This document shows, piece by piece, positions 16,488-26,008 of a DNA stretch of 64,000 bases (positions are counted from its first letter, which is position 1; each line of letters begins with the position of its first letter). A model generated the notes under the pieces. That model was not told the origin of the DNA. It saw only the letters and a program-made list of their open reading frames with translations, and searched no databases. The position numbers and the translations under genes were made by a program. The DNA comes from Pseudomonadota bacterium (lineage in GTDB: Bacteria > Desulfobacterota > Binatia > Binatales > Binataceae), in assembly GCA_021323945.1 (NCBI GenBank), contig JAJPKA010000020.1:434001-498000 (forward strand), written 5' to 3'.

Positions 16488-17717
16488 ATGAAATTTATGT
16501 ACTTTTTCCTACCGACATTGCCTGCCACGTTCGAGGAACGACGCCGGCTGCGCCCGATCGCGATGCACCAGGAACGTTGGCAGCGCATGATCGACGAAGT
16601 GACCGAACTAGCCCGTGTCGCCGAAGACGTGGGTTGTGATGCGGTCACTTTCCCGGAACATCACCTCCATAGTGAAGGCTTGGAGCTCGGCAGCCTGCCG
16701 GTGCTAACGCAACACGTCATTCATCACACCCGGCATATCAAAGTTGGCCCCATTGGCTATGTTCTTCCCGGATGGAATCCACTGCGCCTCGCGCTCGAAA
16801 TCGCGTGGCTCGATCAATTGACCAAGGGGCGCACCTTCGTCGGCTTTGCGAGAGGCTACCAGGCAAGGTGGCTCAACCAGATGGCGCAAAAGATTCACGT
16901 CTCCGCTACCAGCAGCGACAAAAGTGAAACCGATCGCATCAATCGGGAAGCGTTCGAAGAGGTGTTCCAGTTTCTGAAGCTGGCCTGGAGTGATGAGCCT
17001 TTCCGTTTCAAAGGCAAATATTATGAGTATCCCTATCCGCAGGAGGGTACTCCCTGGCCTGCGGCAGAGTGGACACGAGAATATGGTTTTCCTGGCGAGG
17101 TCGACGAGCTTGGCCGCATTCAGAAGATTAATGTGGTGCCCAAGCCTTATCAGCGGCCTCATCCTACTTTGTTCCAAGCCTTTTCGGTCAGTGAGGAGAC
17201 CGTAAGATGGTGTGCTCGCGAGGGTATCATACCAACGATTTTGCTCCCACAACCCCCGGTCGTGCGCAAATTAGCCGAAGCCTATCAGCAAGAAGCCCGG
17301 GGTGTCGGACGGAATCTCAGACTCGGGGAAAACCTTGGTGTGGTCCACTGCGTGTATCTGGCGGGAAGCAAGGAGCAAGCTCGCAAGCTTGCCAATGAGG
17401 GGATCATTGCTGCCTTCCGCCACTTCTTTCATCATTTCGGCTTCTCCGAAGCATTTCGCGAAGACCAGGACGAAAGCCGATACCCGCGGGGCAAGGTTAA
17501 CCTACCGGCATCGGAAATCACGATTGAGCGAATGGAGCGGATCGACTTCGCTTACGCGGGAACGGTTGACGATGTCCGACGCGGCATCGATGCGCTGGTC
17601 GAAAACGTTCATCCAGAATGGTTCGTGTGGCAAGGTGACCAGGGATTGCTGCCCCTGGCTGAAGTCAGAAGGCAGCTCGAGATTTTCGGTAAAGAGATTA
17701 TCCCTCGCTACAAATAG
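16488..17717 (+). CDS. LLM class flavin-dependent oxidoreductase
   Basis: A 409-residue luciferase-like monooxygenase. MKFMYFFLPTLP, GCDAVTFPEHHLHSEG, KVGPIGYVLPGWNPLRLALEIAWLDQLTKGRTFVGFARGYQ and PYQRPHPTLFQAFSVSEETV match the TIM-barrel family that adds oxygen with reduced flavin. The start at 16488 is set by AAGGAGG 9 bases upstream. It heads the plus-strand block; the next gene, a FAD dehydrogenase, starts 47 bases after the stop. No reductase partner is adjacent, so reduced FMN must come from elsewhere. Confidence 0.9.
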   Translation: MKFMYFFLPTLPATFEERRRLRPIAMHQERWQRMIDEVTELARVAEDVGCDAVTFPEHHLHSEGLELGSLPVLTQHVIHHTRHIKVGPIGYVLPGWNPLRLALEIAWLDQLTKGRTFVGFARGYQARWLNQMAQKIHVSATSSDKSETDRINREAFEEVFQFLKLAWSDEPFRFKGKYYEYPYPQEGTPWPAAEWTREYGFPGEVDELGRIQKINVVPKPYQRPHPTLFQAFSVSEETVRWCAREGIIPTILLPQPPVVRKLAEAYQQEARGVGRNLRLGENLGVVHCVYLAGSKEQARKLANEGIIAAFRHFFHHFGFSEAFREDQDESRYPRGKVNLPASEITIERMERIDFAYAGTVDDVRRGIDALVENVHPEWFVWQGDQGLLPLAEVRRQLEIFGKEIIPRYK

Positions 17718-17764
17718 GTCGACGGATTGCCCAAGCTGACAGAGCCTGCCTGGAGGGCGGTAGA

Positions 17765-19237
17765 TTGGCTGATTACGACGTCGTCGTCATTGGTGCTGGC
17801 AACGCAGCTTTGGCTGCGAGTGTTTCCGCGCGAGAGTCGGGCGCCGAGCGAGTCCTGGTGCTCGAAAAAGCACCGGAGGAAATGCGCGGCGGCAACACCT
17901 ACTATAGCGGCGGACTCTTCCGAATCGCCTTCGACACCACTGAGCAACTTCTTCGCCTGTTGCCCCGAGCACGAGAACTCGAAGGTTTTGTTGAAGGTAT
18001 CGAACCATATCCTGCTGAAAGTTTCCGGGCGGATTTGCTCCGGATGACAAACGGGCACACCGACCCCGAGCTTTCCCAGCGCCTGATATCCGACTCTTAT
18101 GATACCGCGTGCTGGATGGCTGCGCATGGAATCAGGTTCGAGCCCGCTATCAGTCTGGGGGCGGTCAAACTTGGCGGCGTCATCAAGTGGCCTAAGGGAG
18201 CGATCGTGCGCGCCGCCAATGAAGGTGTCGGACTTTCGAGGATGTGGTTTTTGATTGCGGAGAGAAGCGGAATCAACATCCGCTACAACACCGCCGCCAT
18301 TCGTTTGCTGCAGAACAGCCAGGGTAGGGTATGCGGCGTGATGGTCCGCGACAGCAGCGGCATCCATGAAATACAAGCCGGCGCGGTGGTGCTCGGCTGT
18401 GGAGGGTTCGAAGCGAATGCAGCCTGGCGGGCACAGTACCTCGGGCGTCCGTGGGACCATGCAAAGGTACGCGGCACTCCACACAATCAGGGTGACGGGC
18501 TGCGGATGGCTCTGGAGATTGGGGCGTTGCCCTGGGGTCAATGGAGCGGCTGTCACGCGACACCTATTAGTGCCGAGGCTCCACCCTTCGGGGACCGCAG
18601 GCTCACCGACAAGACAAATCGGCTCTCCTATCCGTACGGTGTAATGCTAAACCGACTTGGCCTGCGCTTTGTTGACGAGGGAGAGGATCAAGCCCTATTC
18701 ACCTATGCCAAGTTTGGGGGTGCGATTCTCAACCAGCCTGGCGGTGTCGCCTACCAGATCTTCGATCATAAGGTGGCCGCCTTGCTTGAACCTCGGTACG
18801 CAACCAGCGAGCCGATTGTGGCCCAGCGACTCGATGAACTTGTGCGGAAGCTCGAGCTCGACCACGAAGCGGCGCTGCGAACGTTGAATGAGTTCAACCG
18901 CGCGGCTGGTTGCGGCTCGTTTAACCCCAGCATTCCCGACGGCATGGCAACGCGCGGAATATCGCCTCCCAAATCGAATTGGGCGCAGAAATTGGATACT
19001 CCTCCGTTCTCCGCTTACCAGGTGACCGGCGGGATAACCTTTTCGTTCGGCGGACTGAAGATAGACCAGCGGGCGCAGGTTCTGAGCACCGCTTGGACCC
19101 CGATCCCCGGCCTTTATGCCTGCGGAGAAATGGTCGGTGGCTTGTTCCACAATAATTACCCGGGAGGTTCGGGCCTAATGTCGGGGGCGGTCTTTGGCAG
19201 GATAGCCGGGGCGAACGCGGCACGCGATCGGGCTTAG
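17765..19237 (+). CDS. FAD-dependent dehydrogenase, TcuA/fumarate reductase flavoprotein-like
   Basis: A 490-residue flavoprotein of the succinate dehydrogenase/fumarate reductase superfamily, closest in pattern to FAD-dependent tricarballylate dehydrogenase TcuA. It opens with the dinucleotide fold DYDVVVIGAGNAALAA, then VLEKAPEEMRGGNTYYSGG, a central capping domain and a C-terminal IPGLYACGEMVGG...GGSGLMSGAVFGRIAG. Expected role: desaturation of an acid or cyclic ketone beside a carbonyl. The start is TTG, supported by GGAGGGCGG just upstream. A 3-ketosteroid dehydrogenase-like role is an alternative. Confidence 0.85.
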   Translation: MADYDVVVIGAGNAALAASVSARESGAERVLVLEKAPEEMRGGNTYYSGGLFRIAFDTTEQLLRLLPRARELEGFVEGIEPYPAESFRADLLRMTNGHTDPELSQRLISDSYDTACWMAAHGIRFEPAISLGAVKLGGVIKWPKGAIVRAANEGVGLSRMWFLIAERSGINIRYNTAAIRLLQNSQGRVCGVMVRDSSGIHEIQAGAVVLGCGGFEANAAWRAQYLGRPWDHAKVRGTPHNQGDGLRMALEIGALPWGQWSGCHATPISAEAPPFGDRRLTDKTNRLSYPYGVMLNRLGLRFVDEGEDQALFTYAKFGGAILNQPGGVAYQIFDHKVAALLEPRYATSEPIVAQRLDELVRKLELDHEAALRTLNEFNRAAGCGSFNPSIPDGMATRGISPPKSNWAQKLDTPPFSAYQVTGGITFSFGGLKIDQRAQVLSTAWTPIPGLYACGEMVGGLFHNNYPGGSGLMSGAVFGRIAGANAARDRA

Positions 19238-19372
19238 GTTGGCAAACAGCTTAAGCAGGCAAGGCCGATCCTTGAATTAACCCACGATCTTGCCAATTAT
19301 TAGCTTTCCGCTGTCAGGCCCGAATGGAGGGGCGAGGGCCGCCCCGGAAAATTACCCTGTGAGGAACAAACC

Positions 19373-19753
19373 ATGGCAGTTAATTGTGAAAAAGTCGTCA
19401 ACGAGCTGTTCGCCGCGTGGAGTCGTCTCAATCTGGAAGAGATCATGAGCCATTTTGACGAAAACGGCGTGTGGGACAATGTGCCAATGAACAATCCCGC
19501 CAAAGGCAAGGCGGCTGTGCGTCAGCTCACGCAGGGCTTCCTCAAAGATACTGCGGCGTTTGAAGTCAAGATCCTGAAGAGCGCACACGAGGGGAATCTC
19601 GTATTCAACGAGCGGATCGATACAATCCGAATGAAGAATGGCAAGACCGCGTCGATCCCCGTTGCCGGAGTGTTCGAACTCAATGACGCTGGCAAGATTG
19701 TCAGTTGGCGCGACTACTTTGACATGGCGACCTTCAACAAACAGCTTGCCTGA
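19373..19753 (+). CDS. Limonene-1,2-epoxide hydrolase family protein
   Basis: A 126-residue protein of the limonene-1,2-epoxide hydrolase fold (SnoaL-like cone), which adds water across epoxides without a covalent intermediate. The catalytic Arg-Asp pair is visible in NERIDTI and the closing Asp in WRDYFDM, the same Arg/Asp/Asp arrangement as the Rhodococcus enzyme. The start is ATG at 19373. It lies between the FAD dehydrogenase and the molybdenum hydroxylase, suggesting that the pathway forms an epoxide. A terminator-like hairpin at 19785-19806 follows. Confidence 0.82.
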   Translation: MAVNCEKVVNELFAAWSRLNLEEIMSHFDENGVWDNVPMNNPAKGKAAVRQLTQGFLKDTAAFEVKILKSAHEGNLVFNERIDTIRMKNGKTASIPVAGVFELNDAGKIVSWRDYFDMATFNKQLA

Positions 19754-19784
19754 CAAGCCGCCTACCCAGGCAGACCGCTGATAG

Positions 19785-19806
19785 CGACCCGACTGTCGTC
19801 GGGTCG
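19785..19806 (+). terminator. Hairpin after the epoxide hydrolase gene
   Basis: Perfect 9-base arms CGACCCGAC and GTCGGGTCG around a TGTC loop, followed a few bases later by TTTATTT. It fits a partial or attenuating terminator between 19753 and the next gene at 19871. Confidence 0.6.
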
Positions 19807-19870
19807 TGCTGTATGAGTTTATTTGCACGACCCTTCATTTAAGAAGGCTCTTCGGCCGGGAGGCTTTCTC

Positions 19871-22126
19871 ATGAGTGCAGCCGCTTCTCGAGAATTTAGG
19901 GTGATTGGGACTCGTCCAATTCGGCACGACGGTATCGACAAGGTAACCGGGCGAGCCAAGTACGGTGCCGATATAAGCTATCCGGACATGCTCCACGGGA
20001 AGGTGCTGCGCAGCCCCTATGCCCATGCTCGGATCAAATCTATCAATGTCAAGAAGGCGCTGGAGTTGCCCGGCGTAAAAGCGGTGATCACGGGGGCCGA
20101 TCTGCCTGAACTGCCGAATCAAATGGTTGCGATGGGCGAGCTGCCGGTTAATCCGCACTTTCTGGTCCGGAACATCCTGGCCAAAGAGAAGGTGCTCTAT
20201 TCCGGCCATGCGGTTGCTGCCGTGGCAGCCGTATCGCCACATATCGCTGAAGAAGCGCTCCAATTGATCGAGGTGGATTACGAGCCGCTACCACCTCTTA
20301 TGACGGTGCGGGAAGCCATGGCCCCGGAGGCGCCGGCCTTGGTCGATGGCGTGGAGAATCCTGAAACTCCCGGCAAGCCCACCAATATCGCGTCTCATGT
20401 GCAGTTTGCGCGCGGCGATCTCAAGGCCGGATTTGCGGCGGCCGACTATATAGTGGAGCGCGAATTTAACACCGCAATGGTCCATCAGGGTTATATCGAG
20501 CCGCACAATGCGTTGGGCATCTATCATCCCAACGGTCACGCGACTGTCCATTGTTCGGTGCAAGGGCCGTTCGAAGCGCGCGCTATGTGCGCGCAGGTGC
20601 TCCAGATGCCCGAGAGCCACATCAAGGTTGTGCCGGGTGAGATTGGTGGTGGTTTTGGCGGCAAGATCAACATCTACCTTGAGCCGCTCGCGATTTTGCT
20701 TTCCAAAAAAACCGGTCATCCGGTCAAGTTGGTGATGGGGCGAGCCGAGGTGTTGCGGGCTACCGGCCCCACCTCGGGCTCGACCATCAAAGTGAAAATG
20801 GGGGCTACCAAGAACGGACGCATTACGGCTGCTGAGATTTGGATGGCATATGAAGCGGGGGCTTTTCCAGGTTCACCCGTCACCGCCGGCGCCATGTGCA
20901 TTATAGCGCCGTACGCAATCGATAACTTTCTGATTGACGGCTACGACGTGCTGGTCAACCGCCCGAAAACGGCCGCGTATCGAGCCCCAGGGGCGACGAA
21001 CGCGGCCTTCGCCTGCGAAACCGTCATCGACGAGTTGGCCGAAAAATGCGGTATGGACCCGATCGACTTCCGCCTAAAAAACGCAGCCAAAGAGGGCACG
21101 GTGCAGGTTATCGGATTGCCCTACAAGCGGATCGGGTTCGTCGAAGTTTGCGAAGCGCTCAAAAACAGCCCTCATTACAAATCCAAACTTAGCGGCAGGA
21201 ACTGTGGCCGAGGAGTGGCCTTCGGCTTCTGGTTTAATGCCGGACTGCAATCGTCTGCCACGGTGAGCATTGATGCCGACGGAACAGCCGCCGTCGTAAC
21301 CGGCTCAGTTGATATCGGCGGGACGCGCGCGGCGTGTGCGATGGTTGCCGCTGAAGTTCTGGGCCTCTCCGCCGAGGAGGTAAGACCATCGAACACCGAC
21401 ACTGACTCCATCGGGCGGACTGACGTGACCGGTGGCAGCCGGACTGCCTTCGCCACCGGTTGGGCGGTGCATGAGGCTGCGCAAGACGCCTTGCGCCAGC
21501 TCAAAGAGCGAGCCGCAAAAATATGGCAAGTTTCCCCCGAGAAAGTCGGCTTTGCAGACGGGCGCTTTGTCAACCATGCTGATAACGGAGCAACGATGAC
21601 CCTGAAAGAATTGGCGCCGAGGCTGGGCCATACTGGCGGACCGGTAATTGGGCGCGGTACGGTCCATGCGGGACCGATGGGGGCTCCAGCTTTCGCCGGA
21701 TGTCTGGTGGATATCGAGCTTGACCCCGAAACGGGCAAAATCCAGATTCTGCGCGCCAGTGTTGCTCAGGACGTCGGCCAGGCGCTGCACCCCAGTTACG
21801 TTGAAGGACAGATGCAGGGTGGCACCGCCCAGGGGCTCGGCTGGGCGCTAAACGAGGAATATTTTTACGATGAGCAGGGTAGCATGCGAAATCCCGGTTT
21901 TCTCGACTACCGAATACCGACCTGCCTTGACCTGCCCTTGATTGAGACACATATTGTTCAGGTTCCGCATCCTGACCATCCGCTCGGCGTACGCGGCGTC
22001 GGCGAGGTATCCATTGTGCCACCACCGGCGGCCGTCGCTAATGCCCTGTATAGAGTCGCGGGTGTTCGTATGACCGAGTTGCCGATGTCTCCTCCCAGGG
22101 TCTTGAAGGCGCTTCTGAACAAATAG
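19871..22126 (+). CDS. Xanthine dehydrogenase family molybdopterin-binding subunit
   Basis: A 751-residue large (Mo) subunit of the molybdenum hydroxylase family, which inserts hydroxyl groups from water into substrates. It has an N-terminal aldehyde oxidase/xanthine dehydrogenase-like hammerhead (VTGRAKYGADISYPDMLHGKVLRSPYAHARI), GGGFGGKINIY for cofactor contact, AYRAPGATNAAF and the terminal Glu motif RGVGEVSIVPPPAAVANAL. The start at 19871 has GGGAGG upstream. No small FeS or FAD subunit follows; the next gene is instead the Rieske-P450, beginning 59 bases on. Partners must be elsewhere or absent. Confidence 0.92.
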   Translation: MSAAASREFRVIGTRPIRHDGIDKVTGRAKYGADISYPDMLHGKVLRSPYAHARIKSINVKKALELPGVKAVITGADLPELPNQMVAMGELPVNPHFLVRNILAKEKVLYSGHAVAAVAAVSPHIAEEALQLIEVDYEPLPPLMTVREAMAPEAPALVDGVENPETPGKPTNIASHVQFARGDLKAGFAAADYIVEREFNTAMVHQGYIEPHNALGIYHPNGHATVHCSVQGPFEARAMCAQVLQMPESHIKVVPGEIGGGFGGKINIYLEPLAILLSKKTGHPVKLVMGRAEVLRATGPTSGSTIKVKMGATKNGRITAAEIWMAYEAGAFPGSPVTAGAMCIIAPYAIDNFLIDGYDVLVNRPKTAAYRAPGATNAAFACETVIDELAEKCGMDPIDFRLKNAAKEGTVQVIGLPYKRIGFVEVCEALKNSPHYKSKLSGRNCGRGVAFGFWFNAGLQSSATVSIDADGTAAVVTGSVDIGGTRAACAMVAAEVLGLSAEEVRPSNTDTDSIGRTDVTGGSRTAFATGWAVHEAAQDALRQLKERAAKIWQVSPEKVGFADGRFVNHADNGATMTLKELAPRLGHTGGPVIGRGTVHAGPMGAPAFAGCLVDIELDPETGKIQILRASVAQDVGQALHPSYVEGQMQGGTAQGLGWALNEEYFYDEQGSMRNPGFLDYRIPTCLDLPLIETHIVQVPHPDHPLGVRGVGEVSIVPPPAAVANALYRVAGVRMTELPMSPPRVLKALLNK

Positions 22127-22184
22127 CTTGAAATTGTTGACCGCGTCGGTTCTGAAGCCGACTCCAGCGATTCGAAGGAGGAGG

Positions 22185-23792
22185 ATGGCCAAAGTAAGAA
22201 TCGGGACCATTGATGACCTGGCTGAAGGGCAAACCGTTCGCGTTGATGCAAACGGACGTCCACTGCTGCTTTCGCGCTTTGACGGGCAATTTTTTTCGGT
22301 CGACGCCATCTGTTCGCATGCTGGCGGCCGCCTTGAGGATGGCGATTTCCAAGGCCGGTGCGTGACCTGCCCAATTCATTCAGCGGTGTTCGATCTCACT
22401 ACTGGCAAAGCGCACCCCGAAACCGACTGGGCCCCTGACCTGGAAAGCTTTCCCGTCATTGCCGAGGGCGTGGAGCTCTTTGTTGAAATTGGAACCGAGA
22501 CCGGGGTGAGTGCAGCGTCGAACTCATCCGCGCCCCTATCCTCCGGCACCTGCCAGTTCGCGGCTGCCGCTGCGGGCATCGACTTCGATCCGATGTCCGA
22601 AGAGCAGCGCGAATGCCCGTTCGATGTGTATCGAAAGGCGCGGGAGAGTTTACCAGTCTTTTACAATGAACGCTTCGATCTTTGGGTCGTAACCCGCTAC
22701 GACGACATCGTGCGGATCCTCAAGGATCCTGCAACGTTCTCCTCGGCGCAGTCGCTATCGGTCGACGCTACCGTACCAGTGGAAGTCCAGGCAGTGCTTG
22801 ATACTGGTTATCCTCCTACTCCGACGATGGTTACCGCCGATCCGCCGGTGCATACGCGGTTTCGCGAGCTGGTAGGCAGGGCCTTTACATCGCGTCGTAT
22901 TGCGTTGATTGAGCCCCGGATGCGCGAAATCGCCAATCAGCTAGTCGACGGCTTTGTCGAGCGCGGACGGGCCGACATTGTGCGGCAGTTCGCCTATCCA
23001 TTCCCGATGGAGGTAATTGCTGAGATCCTTGGTGTACCCACGGGGGATATGGATCGCTTCAAGCGCTGGTCCGACGATATGAGTGCTCGCTTTGGACCGC
23101 TTCCCTTGGAGCGTCAGCTCGAGTGTGCTCGCAGCGAGGTCGAGTTTCAACACTACTTCGCGGCCCAGCTCGAGGAACGACGCTCTCATCCCCAGCGGGA
23201 TTTTCTCACCGACCTGCTCAATGCGCGTGTCGAGGGAGAAAGGCCGCTCGATATGCCTGAGCTTCTAAGCGTCCTGAAGCAGCTGCTCATTGGAGGGAAC
23301 GAAACGTCAACCAACCTGATCGGCAGCGCGATGTTCTGGCTGATGAATAATCCGGAGCAACTTCAGGCTGTGCTCAATGACCGCACCCGGATCGCGAATG
23401 CGGTCGAGGAGACGCTGCGGCTTGACTCGCCGGTCCAGGGGCTGTTTCGCACTACCACCCGAGAAGTGGAGATAGGAGGCGTTCGACTTCCCAAGGGCGC
23501 TCATCTCGAGCTGCTCTACGCCTCGGCAAACCGCGACGAGCGGAGGTTTCGCGACCCGGATCGATTTGATGTTTTTCGGACCGACTCGAGCAACCATATG
23601 GCCTTCGGCTTCGGGATCCACTTCTGCATCGGCGCTCAACTTGCGCGCTCTGAAGGCCGTATTGCGCTCGAAACGTTGCTTAATCGCTTGCCCAATCCTC
23701 GTCTGGCTGACGGGCAGCGTATCGAGCACCATTCCCACTTTTTCCTGCGGGGACTCAAGCAGCTCGAAATTGAATGGGACGCCATCCACTAA
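22185..23792 (+). CDS. Rieske-type ferredoxin fused to cytochrome P450
   Basis: A 535-residue fusion. Residues about 1-105 form a Rieske-type [2Fe-2S] ferredoxin domain: CSH (Cys43, His45) and CPIH (Cys62, His65), spaced Cys-x-His-x16-Cys-x2-His. An Ala/Ser-rich linker of about 25 residues follows, then a P450 from about 135: ETLR (ExxR), oxygen-activation helix GGNETSTNL and haem loop FGFGIHFCIG with Cys481. The product should hydroxylate or epoxidise a hydrophobic compound. The ATG at 22185 follows AAGGAGGAGG closely; an upstream TTG at 22128 is less likely. No reductase is fused or adjacent. Confidence 0.92.
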   Translation: MAKVRIGTIDDLAEGQTVRVDANGRPLLLSRFDGQFFSVDAICSHAGGRLEDGDFQGRCVTCPIHSAVFDLTTGKAHPETDWAPDLESFPVIAEGVELFVEIGTETGVSAASNSSAPLSSGTCQFAAAAAGIDFDPMSEEQRECPFDVYRKARESLPVFYNERFDLWVVTRYDDIVRILKDPATFSSAQSLSVDATVPVEVQAVLDTGYPPTPTMVTADPPVHTRFRELVGRAFTSRRIALIEPRMREIANQLVDGFVERGRADIVRQFAYPFPMEVIAEILGVPTGDMDRFKRWSDDMSARFGPLPLERQLECARSEVEFQHYFAAQLEERRSHPQRDFLTDLLNARVEGERPLDMPELLSVLKQLLIGGNETSTNLIGSAMFWLMNNPEQLQAVLNDRTRIANAVEETLRLDSPVQGLFRTTTREVEIGGVRLPKGAHLELLYASANRDERRFRDPDRFDVFRTDSSNHMAFGFGIHFCIGAQLARSEGRIALETLLNRLPNPRLADGQRIEHHSHFFLRGLKQLEIEWDAIH

Positions 23793-23864
23793 CAACGGTA
23801 AGGGTGCAGCCGGCATCGTGCAGGCGCACGGACCCTTGTCGGGAATGCCGGCCATCCAAAATCC

Positions 23865-24875
23865 TCAAACAGCGATACAGATCTTGCCGAAGTGAGCGCC
23901 GCTTTCCAGGTATCGATAAGCTTCGCGCGCCTCGGAGAAGGGAAAGACGCGGTCTATCACTGGATGAACGCGGTTGATTTCCATCGCCCGATTCATTTGT
24001 TCGAACATGGTGCGCGATCCGACATAGATACCCTGTAGGGTAATGCCTTTAAGCAGAATCGGCATCGGGTCGATTTGTCCACCGCCGGCGAGTAGTCCGA
24101 TCAGGCTTATTCGGCCTCCCAGCTTAGCTGCGCGAATTGACTTAGCGAGCGTGCCGGCGCCCCCAACTTCGACGACATGGTCAACGCCTCCGTTGTCGGT
24201 CATCTCAAGCACCTTAATCTCCCAGTCCGGAGTGGTTTTGTAATTGATCACCTCCGAGGCGCCTAGCTCGCGCAGACGGCCGAGCTTGGCGTCGCTACTG
24301 GACGTCGCAATGACGCGCGCGCCATGCATTCGCGCGAACTGCAGTGCGAAAATCGAGACTCCTCCAGTGCCCATCACGAGGACACTCTCTCCGCCAGTTA
24401 GATGGCCAGCCGTGACCAGCGCGTTCCAGGAGGTAACCGCCGCGCATGGCAACGTCGCGGCTTCTTCGAAGGACATGTAGTCAGGGATCCGTACCAGCCC
24501 TTCCTCGCCCAAGGCGGTATATTCTGCCAGCATTCCGTCGACCGCACCGCCCAAGGCTGATCGGAAAAATGCAGGCTCGATAGGTCCTGTCAGCCAGCTC
24601 TGGAAGAAACTTGCCGCTACCCGGTCGCCCGGTTTGAACCGAGTTACTTCGTTACCTACTTCAACCACTTCGCCGGCGCCATCCGAGAGTGGAACTAAAG
24701 GAAGTCGGATGCCGCGTGTGACGGCACCGCCCTTTACCGTTACCAGGTCACGATAATTGAGCGAGGTGGCTCGGACGCGGACCAGAACTTCTTTGGCTTT
24801 GGGTTTGGGGATTGGCCGGTCGACCAATTGGAGGCTATCGATCCCTTTGGGTTCCGCTATCTCGTATGCTTTCAT
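23865..24875 (-). CDS. Zinc-less MDR family oxidoreductase (quinone oxidoreductase-like)
   Basis: Medium-chain dehydrogenase/reductase of 336 residues, NAD(P)-dependent. MKAYEIAEPKGIDSLQLVDRP opening, VRVRATSLNYRDLVTVKGG, a GTGGVSIFALQFA nucleotide-binding loop, and a hydride-transfer core (GGVDHVVEVGG). It lacks the Cys-rich structural zinc lobe, so it reduces an alkene, quinone or aldehyde. It is on the minus strand, convergent with the P450 gene, and its start at 24875 faces the cupin genes. Its substrate may be an intermediate from this block, but that is inference. Confidence 0.87.
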   Translation of the reverse strand: MKAYEIAEPKGIDSLQLVDRPIPKPKAKEVLVRVRATSLNYRDLVTVKGGAVTRGIRLPLVPLSDGAGEVVEVGNEVTRFKPGDRVAASFFQSWLTGPIEPAFFRSALGGAVDGMLAEYTALGEEGLVRIPDYMSFEEAATLPCAAVTSWNALVTAGHLTGGESVLVMGTGGVSIFALQFARMHGARVIATSSSDAKLGRLRELGASEVINYKTTPDWEIKVLEMTDNGGVDHVVEVGGAGTLAKSIRAAKLGGRISLIGLLAGGGQIDPMPILLKGITLQGIYVGSRTMFEQMNRAMEINRVHPVIDRVFPFSEAREAYRYLESGAHFGKICIAV

Positions 24876-25157
24876 TCGCCTGCCTGACCTCATTTGATTT
24901 GGTCTCGAAGGACTCTTCAGCCTCGTTCAGAAAACCCAGCTTTTTCGCATTATGGGTTCGTAGCTGCGATTAGCGTCCTTCCCCCTTCGTTGTAGGGTCT
25001 TTGTGCAACGATTTGCTATTCCGTTCAAGGGCACTGGATCGTTCCGTTGCGCGATTGACATCAGCCACATAACCGGATTAGCACCGAGTTGCGGCGTGTG
25101 AAGGCGGCCCATTTGGGGCTGTGCGTTGGGTCAAAGATGAGCATAGGGGAAAGAACC

Positions 25158-25826
25158 ATGGCTGAGGTTTCATCTCAAATAATCCGCGTCAACGATATTG
25201 AATGGACTCCGATGATGCCGAATGTAAAGGCAAAACTACTCTGGTCGGATCCTGCAACTAAGCGGCGGGCTCAATTGACCCGCTTTGAACCCGGTGCCGT
25301 TTTGCCCATGCATCGCCACACCGGCGACGAACTCCTCTACGTGATCGAAGGTGCGATTTCCGACGAACATGGAACCACCACTTCTGGCAACGTCGGCTAC
25401 CGTCCCAACGGTTGCGTGCACACCGTAAGCTGTAAAAACGGTGCAACGGTACTCGCGATTATCACCGGTGGCGTCGAACCCGCGAGCGATGCTAAGGGGG
25501 CGCCACCCTCTCAGAATTTCAACCTGAGCGAAATCGCCTGGACCGAGGCGATGGCTGGGGTTCAGCAAAAAGCTATCTGGCAGGACAAGGAAACCAAACG
25601 TCGGGCCGTTTTCGTCAGGTTTGCACCGGGCGCCCAGCTGCCTCGGCACAAGCATATTGGCGATGAGCTAATCTTCGTGATCGAGGGCTCGAATGCCGAT
25701 GAATCGGGCGAGGTGGTTGCGGGTAACATGAACTACCGGCCAAATGGCTGCGTCCATTCGGTCTGGACGAAAAATGGCGCAACGGTGCTGGCATTCGTGA
25801 CCGGTGGCGTCGAAATGATGAAGTGA
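25158..25826 (+). CDS. Double cupin protein (internally duplicated)
   Basis: A 222-residue protein made of two similar cupin barrels (about 1-110 and 115-222), recalling ChrR-type cupins. Each repeats TKRRA, HxH...GDEL, YVIEG or FVIEG, NYRPNGCVH or GYRPNGCVH, and NGATVLA. The His residues of HRHTGDEL and HKHIGDEL plus GCVH His suit a divalent metal site in each half. The start at 25158 has AGGGGAAAG upstream. It lies upstream of an LLM oxidoreductase, so a dioxygenase or metal-binding support role is possible. Confidence 0.8.
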   Translation: MAEVSSQIIRVNDIEWTPMMPNVKAKLLWSDPATKRRAQLTRFEPGAVLPMHRHTGDELLYVIEGAISDEHGTTTSGNVGYRPNGCVHTVSCKNGATVLAIITGGVEPASDAKGAPPSQNFNLSEIAWTEAMAGVQQKAIWQDKETKRRAVFVRFAPGAQLPRHKHIGDELIFVIEGSNADESGEVVAGNMNYRPNGCVHSVWTKNGATVLAFVTGGVEMMK

Positions 25827-26008
25827 AGCGCCGTCCGATAGGCCTCACTGACTCGGGGCTCAGCCGTTCATCCGTGTGTTACCAATCCTGATTTCACCGC
25901 CGGGGTGGTTCGCGACGAGCCTTCGCCGGGTAAGGCCACGAACAGGACAGCCGCGACACGAACCATGGACTCAGATCGTTCGGGGATTGCGAACTTAATG
26001 AGGCCCTT

